Assembly (NCBI RefSeq): GCF_036116635.1
Contig: NZ_CP107995.1
Location: 8,060,001-8,124,000, forward strand
From: Amycolatopsis sp. NBC_00345
Lineage (GTDB): Bacteria; Actinomycetota; Actinomycetes; Mycobacteriales; Pseudonocardiaceae
Reading direction: 5' to 3'
Length of the DNA: 64,000 bases
Shown: positions 60,115 through 64,000 of the stretch, piece by piece
Layout of the letters: the number at the start of each line of letters is the position of its first letter
How positions within the stretch are numbered: the first letter of the stretch is position 1
The notes under the pieces: generated by a model
The model's database searches: none
The model's input: the letters and a program-made list of their open reading frames with translations, nothing else
What the model was told of the DNA's origin: nothing
Position numbers and translations under genes: made by a program

Positions 60115-61782
60115 GTGTCCGAGCACCAGCACAATCTAGGTGTCATCTGGGAGCAGGTGGTGCGGGAGCTGTCGAACGGCACCCTGTCGCCGCAGCAGCG
60201 GGCCTGGATGCGCGTCACCCGGCCGATCGGCCTGCTCGACGGCACCGCTCTGCTGGCCGCCCCCAGCGACTTCGCGAAGGAAGCGATCGAACGCGGACTG
60301 CGCGGCGCGATCACCGACGCGCTGTCCCGCCGCCTCGGCCGCACCGTCTCACTCGCAGTGAAGGTCGACAGCACCGAAGCCGTCGCTCCGGCGCCCGCGC
60401 CCCGGTACGCCCCGTCACCCGCGAGAGTGGAAAACGGCCGGCCCGAGAACGGCAACGGCCACCTCGAGAACAGCAGGCACGAGAACCGCGCCGGGCAGCT
60501 GGCCGAGCCGTCGCGCCCGGCCTTCGACGGCAACGGCATGATGCCCGCGGCCGGCGCCGCGCGGCCCGCGCCGCCGCAGCAGATGTCCGCCGGGCAGCAG
60601 CTGTCCGCCGAGGACTCCGACGACACGGATGAAGAAGTGGACGAAGAGGGCGACGCCCTCGCCGCCGTGCACGAGATCTGGCCGTCCTTCTCCGGGCAGC
60701 CGACCGCCGGGCAGCCGTACACCGCGCCCGCGCAGCCGCAGACGTCGAAGACGAAGCTGAACGAGAAGTACACCTTCGACACGTTTGTCATCGGCGCGTC
60801 GAACCGCTTCGCGCACGCCGCCGCGTTCGCCGTCGCCGAAGCGCCGGCCCGCGCGTACAACCCGCTGTTCATCTGGGGCGAGTCCGGGCTCGGCAAGACG
60901 CACCTGCTGCACGCCGTCGGGCACTACGCGCAGCGGCTGTTCCCCGGCATGCGCGTGCGGTACGTGTCGACCGAAGAGTTCACGAACGACTTCATCAACT
61001 CGCTGCGAGACGACCGCAAGGTCGCCTTCCAGCGCCGCTACCGCGACATCGACATCCTGCTCGTGGACGACATCCAGTTCCTGGAGGGCAAGGAAGGCAC
61101 CCAGGAGGAGTTCTTCCACACCTTCAACACGCTGCACAACGCGAACAAGCAGATCGTCGTCTCCTCCGACCGGCCGCCCAAGCGGCTGGAGACGCTGGAG
61201 GACCGGCTGCGGACGCGGTTCGAGTGGGGCCTGATCACCGACATCCAGCCGCCGGAGCTCGAAACCCGCATCGCCATCCTGCGCAAGAAGGCCGCGCAGG
61301 ACCGGCTCGCGGTGCCCGGCGAGGTGCTGGAGTTCATCGCGTCGCGGGTCGAGGCGAACATCCGCGAGCTGGAGGGCGCGCTGATCCGCGTCACGGCGTT
61401 CGCCTCGCTGAACCAGCAGGCAGTCGACATCGGCCTGGCCGAGATCGTGCTGCGCGACCTGATCCCGGACTCCCACGCCCCGGAGATCACGGCGCCGACC
61501 ATCATGGGCGTCACGGCGGAGTTCTTCGATGTCACGCTCGACGACCTCTGCGGCCCGGGCAAGACGAAGGCGCTCGCCACCGCCCGCCAGATCTCGATGT
61601 ACCTCTGCCGCGAGCTGACCGACATGTCGCTGCCGAAGATCGGCCAGACCTTCGGCGGCCGCGACCACACCACCGTGATGCACGCGGACAAGAAGATCCG
61701 CAAGGAGATGGCGGAGCGCCGCCGTATCTACGACCAGGTGCAGGAGCTGACGTCGCGCATCAAGCAGCGCGCCCGCCAGTAG
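60115..61782 (+). CDS. dnaA: chromosomal replication initiator DnaA
   Basis: A 555-residue AAA+ initiator. Domain I (residues 1-90) is VIWEQVVRELSNGTLSPQQRAWMRVTRP; domain II is a long acidic, Asn/Glu/Pro-rich linker (about 95-215); domain III has Walker A GESGLGKTHLL near 258, Walker B LLVDDIQFLEG and sensor motifs; domain IV has the signature RDHTTVMHADKKI that reads DnaA boxes. GGGAGG precedes the GTG. Domain II is longer than in E. coli, as is usual in actinobacteria. Followed by a hairpin terminator and oriC. Confidence 0.97.
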   Translation: MSEHQHNLGVIWEQVVRELSNGTLSPQQRAWMRVTRPIGLLDGTALLAAPSDFAKEAIERGLRGAITDALSRRLGRTVSLAVKVDSTEAVAPAPAPRYAPSPARVENGRPENGNGHLENSRHENRAGQLAEPSRPAFDGNGMMPAAGAARPAPPQQMSAGQQLSAEDSDDTDEEVDEEGDALAAVHEIWPSFSGQPTAGQPYTAPAQPQTSKTKLNEKYTFDTFVIGASNRFAHAAAFAVAEAPARAYNPLFIWGESGLGKTHLLHAVGHYAQRLFPGMRVRYVSTEEFTNDFINSLRDDRKVAFQRRYRDIDILLVDDIQFLEGKEGTQEEFFHTFNTLHNANKQIVVSSDRPPKRLETLEDRLRTRFEWGLITDIQPPELETRIAILRKKAAQDRLAVPGEVLEFIASRVEANIRELEGALIRVTAFASLNQQAVDIGLAEIVLRDLIPDSHAPEITAPTIMGVTAEFFDVTLDDLCGPGKTKALATARQISMYLCRELTDMSLPKIGQTFGGRDHTTVMHADKKIRKEMAERRRIYDQVQELTSRIKQRARQ

Positions 61783-61805
61783 CCGCTTTCCCGAATCTCC
61801 GCTGA

Positions 61806-61857
61806 GCCGCGCGCGAGGCGTCACCGTCCACTGGGGCGGGGACGGCATGCGCGCGGC
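61806..61857 (+). terminator. dnaA terminator hairpin
   Basis: GCCGCGCGC (61806-61814) pairs with GCGCGCGGC (61849-61857), with an inner CCGTCC/GGACGG pair and TTTGTCGTTT behind it. Confidence 0.75.
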
Positions 61858-61860
61858 TTT

Positions 61861-61890
61861 GTCGTTTCGGCCCCAGTCGTTTCGGCCCCA
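61861..61890. repeat. 15-bp tandem direct repeat at the oriC edge
   Basis: GTCGTTTCGGCCCCA occurs twice in immediate succession, followed by a degenerate third start (GTCTCTTAGGCCA). Confidence 0.8.
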
Positions 61891-61982
61891 GTCTCTTAGG
61901 CCAGTCCCTCGCGAGCCGGTGTCTCTTCAGGTCGTCGCCTCTTCAGTCCGGTGTCGTTTCCCTTACCAAACAACACTTCGCC

Positions 61983-62566
61983 GCGTACGCGGGTCCCACG
62001 TGGACGAAGGCGCCCGAAGCAGCGAAGCAAACGGCTGTGCTGTCGGCCACGTACACCCGCGTACGCAGGAATCCTCAAACCCATTGATACACAAGGGGTT
62101 TTCCCCACCCTGTGTGCAGTTTGCCCACAGCCCCAACGAGTTCTCAGCCTGCGACGACGCCGAATCCGTCCACACCCCGCCCACACTGAATCCACAGACT
62201 GTCCACAGGGTTGTCCACGTTGATTCCACAGGTTGCCCACACGTGATCCACATGCACCGCCCGTCACTCGCCAGAGCGAATCGGAGGGCCGCCGAGACCC
62301 ACAGAGCCTGGGTACAACTCGGCTCACAGCTGGGGATAACCATGGGGACAACTAGGCCCGATTGTGGACAGATCGGCCATCGCCCGAAACCATCCACGGG
62401 TGGCCCGAGCTGTCCACGGATCCACCACCAGGGCTCTCCACACCCCCGCGCGTACCCCGACCTGCGCGAACGAGCTCCATCCACACAATCCACAGCCCCT
62501 ATTACTGTCACTGCCCTTAGATCTTTTTAAGAAGAGAACAGAACAAAAACAGGCGATGGACGAAGT
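61983..62566. other. chromosomal replication origin oriC
   Basis: Between dnaA and dnaN lie about twelve DnaA-box-like 9-mers. Strongest are TTGCCCACA (62121, 62233), CTGTCCACA (62199), TTGTCCACG (62211), TGATCCACA (62244) and the reverse boxes ending at 62339, 62351 and 62371; most left-hand boxes point the same way and the right-hand ones are mixed. A 12-bp inverted repeat, each arm itself containing the palindrome GCGTACGC, encloses the left part (61983-61994 and 62055-62066). An AT-rich run (about 62497-62566, with TTAGATCTTTTTAAG) at the dnaN side is a candidate DNA unwinding element. The dnaA-oriC-dnaN order and location support origin identity; melting was not tested. Confidence 0.85.
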
Positions 62567-62799
62567 TGGGGACAACCGGCGAACGCTGTCGTCTTGTCGA
62601 CAAACGCAAGGGGAGGCCGAGGTGACGGCAACCCCGGCGACGGCCTAACGTGGATGTCTGCACCTGGTCCGAACCCCGCGCCGACCCCGGTACGGGATCC
62701 GGGCCAGACCGGTGGGGACCCGGTCGCGCGGTACTCATGGGCCGGTACCCCGTCGACCCTTCACGAGCCGAGGGGCTCGGCTGTCGAAAGGATGCGCGC

Positions 62800-63933
62800 A
62801 TGAAGATCCGCGTCGAGCGCGACGGGCTCGCCGACGCCGTCGCCTGGGTGGCCAGAAGCCTCCCGTCCCGGCCTCCGGTGCCGGTCCTGGGCGGTGTGCT
62901 GCTCGACGCAGGCGCGGACGGGGAGAGCGACGCGCTCACGGTGTCCGGCTTCGACTACGAGGTGTCCGCCACGGTGGGCGTCCCGGCGACGATCGCCGAC
63001 GGCGGCCGCCTGCTGGTGTCCGGCCGGCTGCTGGCCGACATCACCAAGGCGCTGCCCGCGCAGCCGGTGGAGATCTCCGTCGACGGCTCCCGCGCGACGA
63101 TCACCTGTGGCAGCGCCCGCTTCAGCCTCCCGACCATGCCGGTCGAGGACTACCCGCAGCTGCCGGCCCAGCCCGCGTTCGCCGGTGAGCTCACCGGCGA
63201 CGTCTTCGGCCAGGCCGTGACGCAGGTGGTCACCGCGGCGGGCAAGGACGACACGCTCCCGATGCTGACCGGCATGCGGCTGGAGATCTCCGGCAGCACG
63301 CTGACGCTGGTGGCCACCGACCGCTTCCGCCTCGCCATGCGCGAGTTCACCTGGAAGCCCACCGAGGGCCTGGCCGACGCCGCGGTGCTTGTCCCGGCGC
63401 GCACGCTGGCCGAGGCCGCGAAGACGCTCGGCAGCGCCGGCAGCACGGTCAAGCTCGCGCTCGCCAGTGGCGAGGGCCTGCTCGGCCTGTCCGGCAACGG
63501 CCGGTACACGACCACCCGCCTGCTCGACGCGGAGTTCCCGCCGTACCGGCAGCTGCTGCCGGCCAGCCACACCTCCCGCGCGGTCATCGACGTCTCCGCG
63601 CTCGCCGAGTCGATCAAGCGCGTGTCGCTGGTCGCCGAGCGCGGCACGCAGGTGCGGCTCGAATTCGCCGACGGCTCGCTGCGGCTGTCCGCCGGCGGCG
63701 ACGACGAGGGCAGCGCCGAAGAGGAGCTGCAGGTCGACTACGAGGGCGAGCCGGTGACCATCGCCTTCAACCCGGGTTACCTCGTCGACGGCCTCGGCGC
63801 GCTGCACAGCGATCGCGCCGAGCTGACGTTCACCACCCCGAACCGGCCGGCGCTGATCAAGCCCGCCGACGCCGAGGGCAACGTCGTCCCCGGCTACCTG
63901 TACCTGCTGATGCCGGTCCGGCTGCCCGGCTGA
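62800..63933 (+). CDS. dnaN: DNA polymerase III sliding clamp (beta subunit)
   Basis: A 377-residue beta clamp made of three structurally repeated domains; it encircles DNA and tethers polymerase. Typical segments are RPPVPVLGGVLLDA, TLVATDRFRLAMREF and FNPGYLVDGLGAL, and the end YLYLLMPVRLPG matches the conserved C-terminal LMPVRL. The ATG lies 8 nt after AAAGGA. Directly downstream of oriC. Confidence 0.96.
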   Translation: MKIRVERDGLADAVAWVARSLPSRPPVPVLGGVLLDAGADGESDALTVSGFDYEVSATVGVPATIADGGRLLVSGRLLADITKALPAQPVEISVDGSRATITCGSARFSLPTMPVEDYPQLPAQPAFAGELTGDVFGQAVTQVVTAAGKDDTLPMLTGMRLEISGSTLTLVATDRFRLAMREFTWKPTEGLADAAVLVPARTLAEAAKTLGSAGSTVKLALASGEGLLGLSGNGRYTTTRLLDAEFPPYRQLLPASHTSRAVIDVSALAESIKRVSLVAERGTQVRLEFADGSLRLSAGGDDEGSAEEELQVDYEGEPVTIAFNPGYLVDGLGALHSDRAELTFTTPNRPALIKPADAEGNVVPGYLYLLMPVRLPG

Positions 63934-63980
63934 CCCGGGCGTCCACACCGCGGATTTTCGTTACTACCTAAGGGGATCTC

Positions 63981-64000
63981 ATGGTTCAGCTCGGTCTCGT
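63981..64000 (+). CDS. gnd: 6-phosphogluconate dehydrogenase start (truncated by window end)
   Basis: Only MVQLGLV is visible, with AGGGGA 6 nt upstream. A Gnd-type NAD(P)-binding protein begins this way and follows dnaN in many actinomycetes, so the identification rests on context and seven residues. Confidence 0.55.

Noticed and set aside
61993..62006. GTCCCACGTGGACG in oriC as a fifth parS site
   Set aside because: Three mismatches to GTTNCACGTGNAAC; too weak to claim.

Overview
The window looks like chromosomal DNA of a high-GC actinomycete, most likely Pseudonocardiaceae and Amycolatopsis-like. The reasons are strong G/C bias at third codon positions, frequent GTG starts, many leaderless genes (TANNNT hexamer followed by 5-8 nt and ATG/GTG), TTGTCCACA-type DnaA boxes, and the actinobacterial origin gene order. 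The genus is an inference from gene order and from sequence features recalled from memory; the phylum-level call is secure.

Layout. (1) 0-2.7 kb: a DnaA-box cluster, the replicative helicase dnaB, a gene remnant, and a HAD-family dehalogenase. (2) 2.8-8.2 kb: an extradiol-dioxygenase-like gene under a likely MarR-type operator, then two exported proteins, one a very long chaplin-like repeat protein. (3) 8.4-13.3 kb: an AI-2E-type permease, a two-component pair, a lipoprotein and a DUF1707 protein. (4) 13.3-19 kb: PTS enzyme I, a ParB/Srx-fold protein, ribokinase, and a TetR regulator convergent with an SDR. (5) 19-26.2 kb: leuS with a leucine-codon leader peptide and attenuator, a Tat-exported phytase-like esterase, an SdpI-family protein, YqgE/AlgH and an MFS permease. 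(6) 26.3-33.3 kb: an accessory operon of two TNT-like proteins, a fusion protein carrying a degenerate ADP-ribosylglycohydrolase, a second ADP-ribosylglycohydrolase with intact motifs that is interrupted in frame by a palindromic element, and a YbaB-like protein. It is the least ordinary part of the window. (7) 33.3-35.5 kb: a methyltransferase containing a parS site, and an orphan histidine kinase.

(8) 35.7-64 kb is the conserved actinobacterial origin block. On the + strand, after pcnA (which is on the - strand), come mutT4-like NUDIX, a DUF6049-type exported protein, murJ, a pseudokinase, sigM, its anti-sigma factor, trxB, trxA and cwlM. A 1.26 kb non-coding stretch with repeats and DnaA boxes follows, then an SRPBCC protein, a GNAT, an aminotransferase and a D-Ala-D-Ala-ligase-like gene. 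The - strand cluster is parB, parA, rsmG, jag/khpB, yidC, yidD, rnpA and rpmH, with four parS sites around parA/rsmG. dnaA, oriC, dnaN and the first codons of gnd end the window.

How the genes fit together. MurJ, the pseudokinase and CwlM form the cell-wall precursor control module known from mycobacteria. SigM, anti-sigma and TrxB/TrxA are a redox/envelope stress module with an ECF-type promoter in front of trxB. DnaA, oriC, DnaN, DnaB, ParA, ParB and parS handle initiation and segregation. RnpA, YidD, YidC and Jag belong to the RNA-processing and membrane-insertion cluster.
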